Below are positions 25,991 through 33,763 of a DNA stretch of 64,000 bases, one piece after another. The DNA is from Gammaproteobacteria bacterium. Lineage in GTDB: Bacteria; Pseudomonadota; Gammaproteobacteria; Pseudomonadales; Azotimanducaceae. The first letter of the stretch is position 1; every line of letters starts with the position of its first letter. Below the pieces are notes generated by a model that was not told the origin of the DNA, ran no database searches, and saw only the letters and a list, made by a program, of their open reading frames with translations. Location of the stretch: positions 1 to 64,000 of the forward strand of contig VYDB01000040.1 in the NCBI GenBank assembly GCA_009843635.1, read 5' to 3'. The position numbers and the translations under genes are program-made.

Positions 25991-27766
25991 TCAGGAAACG
26001 GCTTGGGCCAAAGACTGCGGCACGTCAATGTGCTTGGCACGCAGGTATTCGCCGAGCGACTTGGCCTGCTTGTCAATGCGGTGGTTGGAGGCTGCGCCAG
26101 TGCCGAGCACGCCTCGAACGTGGAAGTTCAGGGCGCGCAGGTTGGGCAGCTCGTAGCGTTCCACCGCGTAGGGCGCCATGTCCGGCAGCAGGCGCTTGAA
26201 CTCCTCTACAGTCAGGTAGTCGTGAAGGAAGCTGTAGGCAGCGTCGCTGCGCGCCCAGACGCCGCAATTGGCGTTGCCGCCCTTGTCGCCGGAGCGGGTG
26301 CCGAACAGGCGTCCGAACGGCAGCTTGGTGGCTTCGCCGGCGGGTGCCGGGCCGATGTCCGCCGGCGGTTGCTGGTAGTAGATTTCCTCCAAGCCCAAGC
26401 GCTGGGTGGGCAGCACGTCCGTGGTCTTGCCGCCGCAATGCACCCGTTCGGTGACCCATTCACTGTCGATCAAGGCGGGCCAATGGATGGTGGCGCGCCC
26501 GCCCTTGAAGCCGCCACCACCCGCGCCGGCGTTGCCAGGCACCGCGGCTAGGGCGAGCTCGATGACCTTGGCGTCGAACAGGCGCCCCACCTTGGCCGGA
26601 TCCTGGGTGGTCACGGTCATGCGCAGGATGGCGTGGGCCGCCTCGTTGCAATCCGGATCCTCGTGGTCGGTGCGGATCAGTTGAACGTCCACGTCGTCGA
26701 ACTGCTCGCGTCCGCCGAGATTGTGGAGCATCTGATCGACGTGAATCTCGGCCTTGCGCTCAATGTCCAGGCCCGTCAGCAACACTTCCGCGGTTTGCTT
26801 GTGCGGACCCAAGGTGTTGAAGCAGACCTTGTGGGTCGGCGGCGGGCTGCTGCCGCGCACGCCGCTGACGCGCACCCGGTCTTCGCCGTCCTGCTCGACG
26901 CTCATGGTCTCGAAGTGGGCGATGACGTCGGGGTTGACGTAAGCCGGCGTGGATATCTCGTAGAGCAGTTGGGCGGTCACCGTGCCCACCGACACCAGCC
27001 CCCCGGTGCCGGGGTTCTTGGTGATGGTGAAGCTGCCGTCCGCCTCGATCTCGGCAATGGGGTAGCCCATGTTGCGGAAGGAGGGCACCTCTTCGAAGAA
27101 TGAATAGTTGCCGCCACAGCATTGGGTGCCGCACTCGATGATGTGCCCGGCGGCCAAGGCCCCAGCTAGGGCATCGTAGTCGTTGCGCCGCCAGCTGAAT
27201 TTCCAGGCGGCCGGGCCGATGACCACGGCGGCGTCGGTCACCCTCGGGCAGATCACGATGTCCGCGCCCTGGTCCAAGGCCTCCTTGATGCCCCAGGCGC
27301 CGAAATAGACGTTGGCAGTGAGCGCTTGCTCGCCGGACTCGGCCAAGGCGGTGCCGGTGTCCAGATTGGTGAACGCCTGCCCCTTGGCTTGGAGCGCATC
27401 GAGGTCGCCGAGCAGGTCGTCGCCGTCGATGTAGGCGACCTTGGCCTCCACGCCCAATTCGGCCAGGATCTTTTCCACCTCGTCGGCCATGCCCTTCGGA
27501 TTGAGGCCGCCGGCGTTGGAGACGATCTTGATGCCCCTGGCCACGCAATCGGCTGCCACGTCGCGCACCTGCTTGAGGAAGGTGCCGACGTAGCCCAAGT
27601 GGTCGCCCCGGGTGGTGCGTTGGTTGTGCAGGATGGACATGGTGAGCTCGGCCAGGTAGTCGCCGGTCAGCACGTCGATGGGGCCGCCGTCGATCAGTTC
27701 CCGGGCCGCGGCGAGCCGGTCGCCGTAGTAGCCGCTGCAGTTGCCGATGCGGATGATGTCACTCAT
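25991..27766 (-). CDS. AtuA-like acyclic terpene utilisation family protein (DUF1446)
   Basis: A 591-residue protein. Residues about 1-450 are the AtuA (DUF1446) domain, starting IRIGNCSGYYGDRLAAAREL with the typical GVCPRVTDAAVVIGP-like segment (ICPRVTDAAVVIGPA) and GTQCCGGNYSFF. Residues about 480-585 form the C-terminal ferredoxin-like AtuA domain with RSGDKGGNANCGVW. AtuA is required for growth on citronellol/geraniol in Pseudomonas, but its reaction is not established. The ATG at 27766 overlaps the upstream enoyl-CoA hydratase stop by four bases. It is the fourth gene of a DUF35 - thiolase - hydratase - AtuA operon. Confidence 0.88.
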   Translation of the reverse strand: MSDIIRIGNCSGYYGDRLAAARELIDGGPIDVLTGDYLAELTMSILHNQRTTRGDHLGYVGTFLKQVRDVAADCVARGIKIVSNAGGLNPKGMADEVEKILAELGVEAKVAYIDGDDLLGDLDALQAKGQAFTNLDTGTALAESGEQALTANVYFGAWGIKEALDQGADIVICPRVTDAAVVIGPAAWKFSWRRNDYDALAGALAAGHIIECGTQCCGGNYSFFEEVPSFRNMGYPIAEIEADGSFTITKNPGTGGLVSVGTVTAQLLYEISTPAYVNPDVIAHFETMSVEQDGEDRVRVSGVRGSSPPPTHKVCFNTLGPHKQTAEVLLTGLDIERKAEIHVDQMLHNLGGREQFDDVDVQLIRTDHEDPDCNEAAHAILRMTVTTQDPAKVGRLFDAKVIELALAAVPGNAGAGGGGFKGGRATIHWPALIDSEWVTERVHCGGKTTDVLPTQRLGLEEIYYQQPPADIGPAPAGEATKLPFGRLFGTRSGDKGGNANCGVWARSDAAYSFLHDYLTVEEFKRLLPDMAPYAVERYELPNLRALNFHVRGVLGTGAASNHRIDKQAKSLGEYLRAKHIDVPQSLAQAVS

Positions 27767-28560
27767 GTTTCCCCCGTCTTGCTTCCTTGCGCAGCGCCCC
27801 AGCTTGGCTTGCGCTTCTCCCGGAACGCTGCCATGCCTTCGGCGGCTTCGGCGGAGCGGAACATGCGCCCGCTCCATTCGCTCGTCACCTCGAAGCCTTC
27901 CTCAACGGACAACTCGGGCACCCGGCGAACCAGTTTCTTGCATTCGGTGACGGCGATGGGTCCGCCTAGATTGATCATTTCGACTTCCTCCTGAACGGCC
28001 TCGGCGAGTTGCGCCCTCGGCACCGCCCGGTGCGCCAAGCCCATCGTCACGGCTTGGCGGCCGTTGAAGCGCTCGCCGGTCAGGAACAGCTTCATGCCGT
28101 GATGGACGCCGAGCTTGGGCAGGCAAACCACGGAGATGACCGCCGGAATCACGCCGATGCGCACTTCGCTGAAGCTGCACTGCGCTTCCTCGGCGATGAC
28201 CACGATGTCGGCGGCGCCAACCAAGCCCAGGCCCCCCGCAAACGCGGGGCCGTTGACCGCTGCGATGACCGGCTTGGGGCTTTCCAGGATGGCGCCCATG
28301 ACGTCGGTGTAGGGCACCGATCGCTGCCCGTCGACGATTTCGCCAGGCGGGCTCTTGAGATCCGCGCCAGCGCAGAAGGCGGGTGCTGCGCCGGTGATGA
28401 CGATGCTGCGCACCGCATCGTCCGCCAGCGCGCCTTGGATGTGGTCGAACAGTTCGTTGACCAACACCGCCGAGAGCGCGTTGCGGTTTTCGGGCCGGTT
28501 CAGCGTGATCCACGCCGCACCCTCGCGCACTTCGTAGAGCGTAGCTTCAGTGCTGGCCAC
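27763..28560 (-). CDS. Enoyl-CoA hydratase/isomerase family protein
   Basis: A 265-residue crotonase with ITLNRPENRNALSAVL, the oxyanion-hole AFCAGADLKSPP and NGPAFAGGLGLVGAADIVV. In the active region it has CSFSEVRIGVIPAVISV, the E-x-x-x-G-x-x-P arrangement of true hydratases (SEVRIGVIP). It starts at a GTG about eight bases after GGAAG. It is coupled to AtuA by ATGA and lies 46 bases after the thiolase. Likely hydrates a branched or unsaturated acyl-CoA made in this pathway. Confidence 0.9.
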   Translation of the reverse strand: MASTEATLYEVREGAAWITLNRPENRNALSAVLVNELFDHIQGALADDAVRSIVITGAAPAFCAGADLKSPPGEIVDGQRSVPYTDVMGAILESPKPVIAAVNGPAFAGGLGLVGAADIVVIAEEAQCSFSEVRIGVIPAVISVVCLPKLGVHHGMKLFLTGERFNGRQAVTMGLAHRAVPRAQLAEAVQEEVEMINLGGPIAVTECKKLVRRVPELSVEEGFEVTSEWSGRMFRSAEAAEGMAAFREKRKPSWGAAQGSKTGET

Positions 28561-28606
28561 TGGATGACTTCCGCCGACCGGGCAACCTGTTCAGTGTTTC
28601 GTCGCC

Positions 28607-29749
28607 CTAAGCCGCCATGATGGTGACGCCGCTCAGCCCCGGCGCGCCGTAAACGTGGGTGTAGCCAGTTTTCGGGTTGTTCGGCACTTGGCGCTCGCCC
28701 GCCTCGCCGCGCAGTTGCAGGCAGATTTCATAGACCTGGCGGAGGCCAGAGGCGCCCACCGGTTCGCCGTTGGCGAGGCAACCGCCATCGGTGTTGACCG
28801 GCAGCTTGCCGTCGATTTCCGTGTGACCCTCGCGCAGCCACTGCTCCTGGTCGCCGTCGGCGCAGAAGCCGTTCTCGGCCATGTGCATGATCTCGGCGCC
28901 GGATTCGGTGTCCTGCAGTTGGGCCACGTCGATGTCCTCCGGGCCGATGCCCGCCATCTCGAAGGCTGCGGTGGAGGCCTGCACGGTCGGCGCGGGCGCC
29001 CGATCGAGGGCCTGGGACTGGGAGAACACCTCGAAGGAGCCGAATTGCCGGGTCTTCACCGCCACGGCCTTCAGGAACACCGAGTTGGAGGTGTACTGCT
29101 TGGCCTTGTCGGCACGGCACAGAATCATCGCGCAGCCGCCCTCCGCTGGGGAGCAGAACATGTACTTGCGCAGGGGGTGGCAGACCATCTGAGACTGCGC
29201 CACGTCGTCATAGCTAAAGGCGTTGCGTCGCCATGCGTTGGGGTTCTTGGCGCCGTTCTTGAAGTTCTTGACCGCGACGCGGATGAGCGTGTCCTCGCTG
29301 ATGTCGTACTCGTGCATGTAGCGCTGGATCTTCATGCCAAAGAACTGCGGCGTCAGTGCCATGCCAATGTCGCCGTACCACTTGCCGAGCCCGCTGGCTT
29401 CCGGGTTGACGGTGAACGCGCCCCGGGGGTGCTTGTCGAAGCCGACCGCCATGCCGATGTCGAACATGCCGGACTGGATGGCCATGTAGGCCGATTGCAG
29501 AGCGCTGCCGCCGGTGGCGCAGCCGTTGGAGACGTTGATGAACTGCAACCCCGTAAGCCCCAGCTTGGAAACCATCGAGTCGGCGTTGCCGGCCGCCGAT
29601 GAGCCGCCGTAGGCGAACTCCATGTCGTTCCAGTCGAGGCCCACGTCCTTGAGCGCTTCCCGGGCCGCATGCACGCCTTGCTCGAGGCCGGTGACGCCTT
29701 CGGTGCGGCCGAAGGGATGGATGCCGATGCCAATGATTGCTACGTCCAC
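28607..29749 (-). CDS. Thiolase-like protein (SCP-x/acetyl-CoA acetyltransferase family, DUF35-partnered)
   Basis: A 380-residue thiolase-fold protein with the nucleophilic Cys in SNGCATGGSALQSA. At the second active-site segment, where thiolases have G-H-P, the sequence is NGEPVGASGLRQVYE, so the general His is Glu. This type of non-decarboxylating thiolase, paired with a DUF35 protein, includes retro-aldolases that shorten steroid side chains (Ltp2 type). It starts with GTG eight bases after GAAGGAG. A DUF35 partner lies directly upstream, 62 bases away. A thiolytic or retro-aldol C-C cleavage role fits; which one cannot be told from sequence. Confidence 0.85.
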   Translation of the reverse strand: MDVAIIGIGIHPFGRTEGVTGLEQGVHAAREALKDVGLDWNDMEFAYGGSSAAGNADSMVSKLGLTGLQFINVSNGCATGGSALQSAYMAIQSGMFDIGMAVGFDKHPRGAFTVNPEASGLGKWYGDIGMALTPQFFGMKIQRYMHEYDISEDTLIRVAVKNFKNGAKNPNAWRRNAFSYDDVAQSQMVCHPLRKYMFCSPAEGGCAMILCRADKAKQYTSNSVFLKAVAVKTRQFGSFEVFSQSQALDRAPAPTVQASTAAFEMAGIGPEDIDVAQLQDTESGAEIMHMAENGFCADGDQEQWLREGHTEIDGKLPVNTDGGCLANGEPVGASGLRQVYEICLQLRGEAGERQVPNNPKTGYTHVYGAPGLSGVTIMAA

Positions 29750-29811
29750 TAGTGTGCTCCTTCAAGAGTTGGTCATGGGTTGGTCATGGATCAAGAATTG
29801 GGCTCCGTCGG

Positions 29812-30252
29812 TCAGCTCTCGTCCGCTGGCCGGAAGAAATAGGCGATGATGTCCTTGCCGTCGCGCTCGATGAACTTTTCGACCACCAAGTCCATCTCCA
29901 TGCCGATGCGCAATTTGGCGATGTCCTCGGTTTGGATGCGGGTCTCGACGCGCACCTGGTTTGGCAACTCCACGTAGCCGACGCCAAAGGGCTTGAAGGT
30001 CTCCGGCGTCTCCGGGCCCTCGTAGGGGGGGCGATTGGGCAGGAAGCCCTGAATGGTCCAGGTCCACAGCTTGCCCTTGCGCTCCAGCTCAATGGCCTCC
30101 GTGTCCTCCCCGCAGCAGGCCGGGCATCCGGACTGGGCGGGGAAAGTGACCACCCCGCAATCGGCGCACTTGCTGCCGAGCAGGCGCGGGTCGTTGGACG
30201 GCCAAGTGAACAGCCCGTCGGCAATTGGAATCTGGTCTGCGATGCTCGGCAT
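29812..30252 (-). CDS. DUF35 zinc-ribbon/OB-fold protein, thiolase partner
   Basis: A 146-residue protein with a rubredoxin-like zinc ribbon CADCGVVTFPAQSGCPAC and a C-terminal OB-fold (WTWTIQGFLP, PFGVGYVELPNQVRVETRI). DUF35 proteins bind thiolase-like enzymes and supply part of their acyl-CoA site. The ATG at 30252 follows GGGGGAG; a longer reading to 30384 runs antisense through the anti-sigma tail and is rejected. First gene of the thiolase - enoyl-CoA hydratase - AtuA operon; promoter must lie in the 46 bases before it or upstream of the sigma genes. Confidence 0.88.
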   Translation of the reverse strand: MPSIADQIPIADGLFTWPSNDPRLLGSKCADCGVVTFPAQSGCPACCGEDTEAIELERKGKLWTWTIQGFLPNRPPYEGPETPETFKPFGVGYVELPNQVRVETRIQTEDIAKLRIGMEMDLVVEKFIERDGKDIIAYFFRPADES

Positions 30253-30298
30253 CAACTCCCCCAAGTGGATTACCTTCGAAAGTGGTTGTTTTACCCGA

Positions 30299-30562
30299 TT
30301 ACGTGTCGAGTTCCAAGCGCAATTCCTGATCCTGCCCGTCCGGTTCCTTGGCCGGTTCCGTGGCTGGGGGAACGTACAGTTCATGGCTTACCAACGCCAA
30401 AGCGATGAGCAGCGCGGCGATGAGCGTGGCCACGGCCGCCGCGATCGCTGGGACGACCCAGCGCCGGGTGACGCGACGGGCGGCGGCGAGCACCCGGGCG
30501 TTGAGCTCCTCGGGTGGCGTCTCGTCGGAGCGGTAGGCGCGGTCGAACCAGTCGTCATTCAT
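30299..30562 (-). CDS. Probable anti-sigma factor, single-pass membrane protein
   Basis: An 87-residue protein. A short N-terminus (MNDDWFDRAYRSDETPPEELN) is followed by a basic stretch AARRVTRRW and one membrane helix (residues about 36-59). A short acidic outer tail follows. Its start overlaps the ECF sigma gene by eight bases, the usual coupling of sigma and anti-sigma genes. No zinc-finger (HxxxCxxC) anti-sigma motif is present. The role is inferred from position and topology. Small size and lack of an outer sensor domain are unusual. Confidence 0.6.
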   Translation of the reverse strand: MNDDWFDRAYRSDETPPEELNARVLAAARRVTRRWVVPAIAAAVATLIAALLIALALVSHELYVPPATEPAKEPDGQDQELRLELDT

Positions 30563-31124
30563 AACCCTGCATTCCCCGCTTGAGCTTAGCCATAGCGTAA
30601 CGCAGACGGCTCTTGACGCCCTCTTCGGTGGCGCCGGTGACTTGGGCGATTTCCCGGATCGTCAATTCGGCTTCCTTGCGCATGGCCACGGCTTCCCGTT
30701 GCGGCCCGGGCAGGGCGCCGATCAACGCGTTCAAACGCGCCGCCGTTTCGAGCGCCGAGGCTTCCGCCTCCGGAGAATCGTCGGCCACGGCCTCGATTTC
30801 GGTGCCGGTCTCCCACTTCCCTTGGCGGAATTGATCCATCAGCACATGGTGCGCCACGGTGAACAGGTAGGCGCGAAAACGGCCTTGCGGCCGGAATTTG
30901 CCCCGGTTGGCAATGATGCGCGCCCAGGTTTCCTGGTGGCCGTCGGCGGCGCTGGCCGAATCCGCAGCGCGCAGGAAGTAGCGATACACCGCATCTCGGT
31001 GGCGGTTGTAGAGCGCCTCGAACGCTGGATAGCTGCCCGCAGCGAAGCCGACCATCAGATCGTCGTCACTGGCTTCCGCCAACGCGAGGGCCTCCGCTTT
31101 CGTGCCGGATTGACTAGGCTTCAT
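30555..31124 (-). CDS. ECF-type RNA polymerase sigma factor
   Basis: A 189-residue sigma-70 family protein. Region 2 reads FEALYNRHRDAVYRYFLRAA with FRAYLFTVAHHVLMDQFRQG. Region 4 is ALPGPQREAVAMRKEAELTIREIAQ followed by ATEEGVKSRLRYAMAKLKRGM, the -35 binding helix. Regions 1 and 3 are absent, as in extracytoplasmic-function sigma factors. The next gene overlaps it and encodes a one-helix membrane protein, a probable anti-sigma. A TonB-like gene lies 90 bases upstream on the same strand. Target promoters are unknown. Confidence 0.92.
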   Translation of the reverse strand: MKPSQSGTKAEALALAEASDDDLMVGFAAGSYPAFEALYNRHRDAVYRYFLRAADSASAADGHQETWARIIANRGKFRPQGRFRAYLFTVAHHVLMDQFRQGKWETGTEIEAVADDSPEAEASALETAARLNALIGALPGPQREAVAMRKEAELTIREIAQVTGATEEGVKSRLRYAMAKLKRGMQGYE

Positions 31125-31214
31125 TGCGCTTCGATCAGACGTTTAGTGGGCTGTCAGCGCGGACAACCGTTACCTTGGAGACTGGAGCCCGACCAACCTC
31201 AAGCGGTGCCCCCT

Positions 31215-31814
31215 TTAGCCGTCGCCTAGCTTAAAGGTGAAGAGGTTGCGTACGCCTGCGAGGGATATTGGCCGTCCGTTCACCACTTTGGGTTTGTACT
31301 TGAACTTAAGGACGGCGGCAATGGAGGCGCGGTCGAAAATCCCTGGCGGGCTCGACTCGATCACTTTCGGATCCTGAACCGCGCCCGTCTCCGTGACGAC
31401 GAACTCAAGCAGCACGTGGCCCTCGATGCACCGCCGCAGGGCTTGGCTCGGATAGACCGGTGTTACCTTGACGACTGACATGGCTTCCCCGTCAGAGAAG
31501 CCAGCGGATCCGATCGTAATGCCGGTTTCTTTGGGGACCGGCCTGATCTCCACACCCATGGTGCCACTGTCGCCTTCGAAATGTGGCTGGGGCTGGTAGG
31601 GCGGAGGCTCCGGAGGTTCCGGGGGCGGTTCGGGCCTAGGGTCCGCTGCTTGTATGTCAATCTCCTCCTCAACGCGCACGAAATCGACGATCCTGCCGGT
31701 GACGCCTTCAGTGAACGGGCTTCGGTCGCTTTCGATGAGGCCCTGCATCAGCAGGAACAGACCCAATGTGACAGCCACGCCGGACGCGGTTGCGAACAGG
31801 TACCTTGGGAGCAT
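31215..31814 (-). CDS. TonB family energy-transducer protein
   Basis: A 199-residue protein with an N-terminal membrane helix (residues about 9-25), a periplasmic Pro-Glu stretch PRPEPPPEPPEPPPYQPQ and a C-terminal TonB domain (VTPVYPSQALRRCIEGHVLLEF and SIAAVLKFKYKPKVVNGRP). It would link the proton-motive ExbB/ExbD complex to outer-membrane receptors. No exbBD or TonB-dependent receptor gene is in the window. ATG at 31814 is the start giving a normal signal anchor; codons upstream add MAVLTRDNNEDTP. It sits before the ECF sigma pair, but the 90-base gap leaves co-regulation open. Confidence 0.85.
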   Translation of the reverse strand: MLPRYLFATASGVAVTLGLFLLMQGLIESDRSPFTEGVTGRIVDFVRVEEEIDIQAADPRPEPPPEPPEPPPYQPQPHFEGDSGTMGVEIRPVPKETGITIGSAGFSDGEAMSVVKVTPVYPSQALRRCIEGHVLLEFVVTETGAVQDPKVIESSPPGIFDRASIAAVLKFKYKPKVVNGRPISLAGVRNLFTFKLGDG

Positions 31815-31882
31815 GGGGGTATCCTCGTTGTTGTCACGTGTTAAAACGGCCACGATCGCCGAATGGGGTTAAGTTTCTGGCT

Positions 31883-32248
31883 ATGCTCTATCGATTGCTT
31901 GCCGATTTACTGGTTGCTCTGCACTTCGGCTTCATCCTTTACGCCGTCTTCGGCGGTCTGTTGGCGGTGCGCTGGCCCCGCCTCGCCTGGGTGCATGGCG
32001 CGGCCTTGGTCTGGGCGGCATCCGTCGAGATCTTCGGGCTCACCTGCCCTTTGACGCCCTTGGAGGTGGCGCTGAGGCTCGAAGCCGGCCTTGAGGGCTA
32101 CTCAGGCGGGTTCATTGAACGCTATCTTGTGCCCGTGGTGTACCCGCCTGGCCTGACGCGGTCCTCGCAGTGGCTGCTGGCGTGCGGGTTGATCTTGGTC
32201 AACGTAGTGGTTTATGGCTGGGTGTGGCACCGACGGCGTGGTGGCTAG
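31883..32248 (+). CDS. DUF2784 family small membrane protein
   Basis: A 121-residue protein with three to four hydrophobic segments. It matches the DUF2784 pattern: LADLLVALHFGFILYAVFGG at the N-terminus, WPRLAWVHGAALVWAASVEIFGLTCPLTPLE in the middle, and YPPGLTRSSQWLL near the C-terminus. The function of the family is unknown. It starts at the ATG at 31883; translation upstream is spurious. It is divergent from the TonB-like gene and converges with the YbdK-type ligase, with a hairpin between them. Confidence 0.88.
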   Translation: MLYRLLADLLVALHFGFILYAVFGGLLAVRWPRLAWVHGAALVWAASVEIFGLTCPLTPLEVALRLEAGLEGYSGGFIERYLVPVVYPPGLTRSSQWLLACGLILVNVVVYGWVWHRRRGG

Positions 32249-32254
32249 CCCAAT

Positions 32255-32273
32255 CGAGGGCGGGACGCCCTCG
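32255..32273. terminator. Perfect 8-bp hairpin between convergent genes
   Basis: CGAGGGCG - GGA - CGCCCTCG forms an eight-pair stem with a three-base loop, seven bases after the DUF2784 stop and 25 before the stop of the convergent ligase gene. No T-run follows, so it is either a bidirectional mRNA 3'-end stabiliser or a REP-like element rather than a textbook intrinsic terminator. Confidence 0.5.
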
Positions 32274-32297
32274 CTCCGAAAGATCCGGCCCACTGGG

Positions 32298-33428
32298 TCA
32301 AATGTCCGCCCGCGTTTCCGCCACCACGAGGTCCACCACGGCGCGCAGGGCTTCGGCTTCCGTTGCGCCGTCCACGATGCACAGTCGATAGTGGTCGAGT
32401 TGCCGGTCGGCGCTGGCGCCCTCGCGGATGATGTTGAGCGCATGAATGAGTTCGTCCTCGCAGTCCAAGGCCTTGGCGTCGGCGGTGAGTTCATCCACCA
32501 GTATGGCCACTTCATCGGCGATGTCGATGCGGCCGCCTTGGCGGGTGTCGCCGAGGAAGCCGAGCACGCCGTAGCGTTGGGCGAGCCAGCGGTTTTCGGC
32601 GATGATCTCCGTGGGTGGCTCCGGCGGCAGATGGCCTTCCCGGTCCTGGCGCTCCAGCCTGCGGATGAGGCAGGCGTAGAGGGCGGCGATGCAGACGGCG
32701 TCTTCGATGCGCGGGCAGACGTCGCAGATGCGCAGCTCCACCGTGGGGTAGGCGTTGGAAGGGCGGATGTTCCACCAGAGTTCGCTGCCGTCGCTGATCA
32801 GCTCCATGCGCTGGTAATGCCAAATCAAGTTGTCGTACTCGGCCCGGGTGCGCATCGCCTCGGGCAGGCCGGAGCGGGGCATGGCGCCGAACAGGTTGAG
32901 CCGGCTGGACTTGAACCCCGTCTCCCGGCCGGCGTTGAAGGGCGAGGAGCCGGACAGGGCGTTCAGCAGCGGCAGGTGGCGGCGCAGCGCCGTCATCACG
33001 CGAATGCGCGAGTCCTCATCGCCGAAGCCGGCATGGACGTGCATGCCGCCGACGACTAGGCGCTGGACGGTCTCCTGGTAGGTGATGGCGAATCGCTCGT
33101 AGCGGTCCTTGGGGGTGGGCAACTGCTCCTGCCAGGCGGCAAACGGATGAACCGACGCCGCCATCACCTGAGCGCCGTATTGTTCGGCGGCGTCCACGAC
33201 CAATTGGCGGGTCTCGCGAAGCGAAGCGCGCACTTCGGCCACGGAGGCGCAGACGCGGGAGTTGGTTTCTATCTGCGAACGCAGGAATTCATGCACCACT
33301 TTGTGCGGGGCGGCGTTTGCCTCGCAGGCTTGAAAGATGCGTGGGTCCGGGTCGGCGAGCAAATCGCGGCTTTCCGGGTCGATGAGGAAGAACTCCTCCT
33401 CCACACCCAGCGTGATGGCGGTGGTCAT
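32298..33428 (-). CDS. ybdK: Carboxylate-amine ligase, YbdK type (GCS2 family)
   Basis: A 376-residue glutamate-cysteine-ligase-like (GCS2) protein. It begins TLGVEEEFFLIDPES, the E-E-E-F substrate/metal site, and shows ETNSRVCASVAEVR, GMHVHAGFGDED and ELWWNIRPSNAYPTVELRICDVCP, all hallmarks of the YbdK subfamily. These enzymes have weak gamma-glutamylcysteine ligase activity and their physiological substrate is unsettled. The length is normal for the family. It is convergent with the DUF2784 gene; its upstream 335-base gap ends in the operators of the ATPase gene. Confidence 0.9.
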   Translation of the reverse strand: MTTAITLGVEEEFFLIDPESRDLLADPDPRIFQACEANAAPHKVVHEFLRSQIETNSRVCASVAEVRASLRETRQLVVDAAEQYGAQVMAASVHPFAAWQEQLPTPKDRYERFAITYQETVQRLVVGGMHVHAGFGDEDSRIRVMTALRRHLPLLNALSGSSPFNAGRETGFKSSRLNLFGAMPRSGLPEAMRTRAEYDNLIWHYQRMELISDGSELWWNIRPSNAYPTVELRICDVCPRIEDAVCIAALYACLIRRLERQDREGHLPPEPPTEIIAENRWLAQRYGVLGFLGDTRQGGRIDIADEVAILVDELTADAKALDCEDELIHALNIIREGASADRQLDHYRLCIVDGATEAEALRAVVDLVVAETRADI

Positions 33429-33666
33429 TGTTGGATTTGATCAGTGGGGTGCGGGAATGCTACGGGAATCATGTAGCAAAATCAGCAGTGGCATCAGCGG
33501 CTAGCGTAAGGCCATACACTGCGCAAACGGGCAGCAATTCTCACTATGACATTTTCGTCAAAGCCTGAGTTGGTTCCGCCGCGCCGGCATGCAGGTGGCT
33601 CCGTGTCTCGATGCGCGGCCTCCGGGAAGGGGCCTCTCAGGGCGCGCTAAGGTCCGCCTTTCCGAG

Positions 33667-33722
33667 GTTCTCCTTTTGAAAAGGAGAACTACTAGAAAAT
33701 TTCTCCTTTTCAAAAGGAGAAA
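33667..33722 (+). promoter_or_regulatory. Two tandem 23-bp palindromes (candidate operator) before the AAA/DUF4143 ATPase gene
   Basis: Two near-identical perfect palindromes, 33667-33689 and 33700-33722. Each has the arms TTCTCCTTTT/AAAAGGAGAA (one extra pair each) around a single central base (G in the first, C in the second). Their centres are 33 bases apart, three helical turns, so the same DNA face would be presented. The second overlaps the expected -35 of the TATAAT promoter below. The arms also resemble a Shine-Dalgarno/anti-Shine-Dalgarno pair, so an RNA hairpin function is an alternative. Confidence 0.7.
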
Positions 33723-33727
33723 TGGAC

Positions 33728-33733
33728 TATAAT
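33728..33733 (+). promoter_or_regulatory. Consensus -10 box (TATAAT) for the ATPase gene
   Basis: TATAAT lies six bases after the second palindrome and 30 bases before the ATG at 33764. The -35 position 17 bases upstream (CCTTTT) falls inside the palindrome and is poor, which suits a regulated promoter. A mini reading frame starting at the ATG at 33722 and ending at 33757 precedes the gene, but its spacing to AGGAG is too short for confidence. Confidence 0.5.
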
Positions 33734-33763
33734 TCGCTGGACAGCACGGAACCATGAAAGAGC

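Larger units (their letters stand above)
33429..33763. other. 335-bp intergenic region with double palindromic operator
   Basis: No gene of plausible coding character is seen here. The left part (33429-33660) is ordinary-composition DNA with only a weak GCTAC/GTAGC stem near 33460. The right part carries two matched palindromes and a TATAAT box in front of the ATPase gene, listed separately. Confidence 0.7.

Noticed and set aside
33600-33660. GC-rich partial stem around GGCCTCC/GGGGCC
   Set aside because: Pairing has a mismatch in the core and does not match the REP-like family or a terminator.
33722-33757. 11-codon mini frame between the palindromes and the ATPase gene
   Set aside because: AGGAG ends only two bases before its ATG, too close for normal initiation, and no attenuator structure follows.
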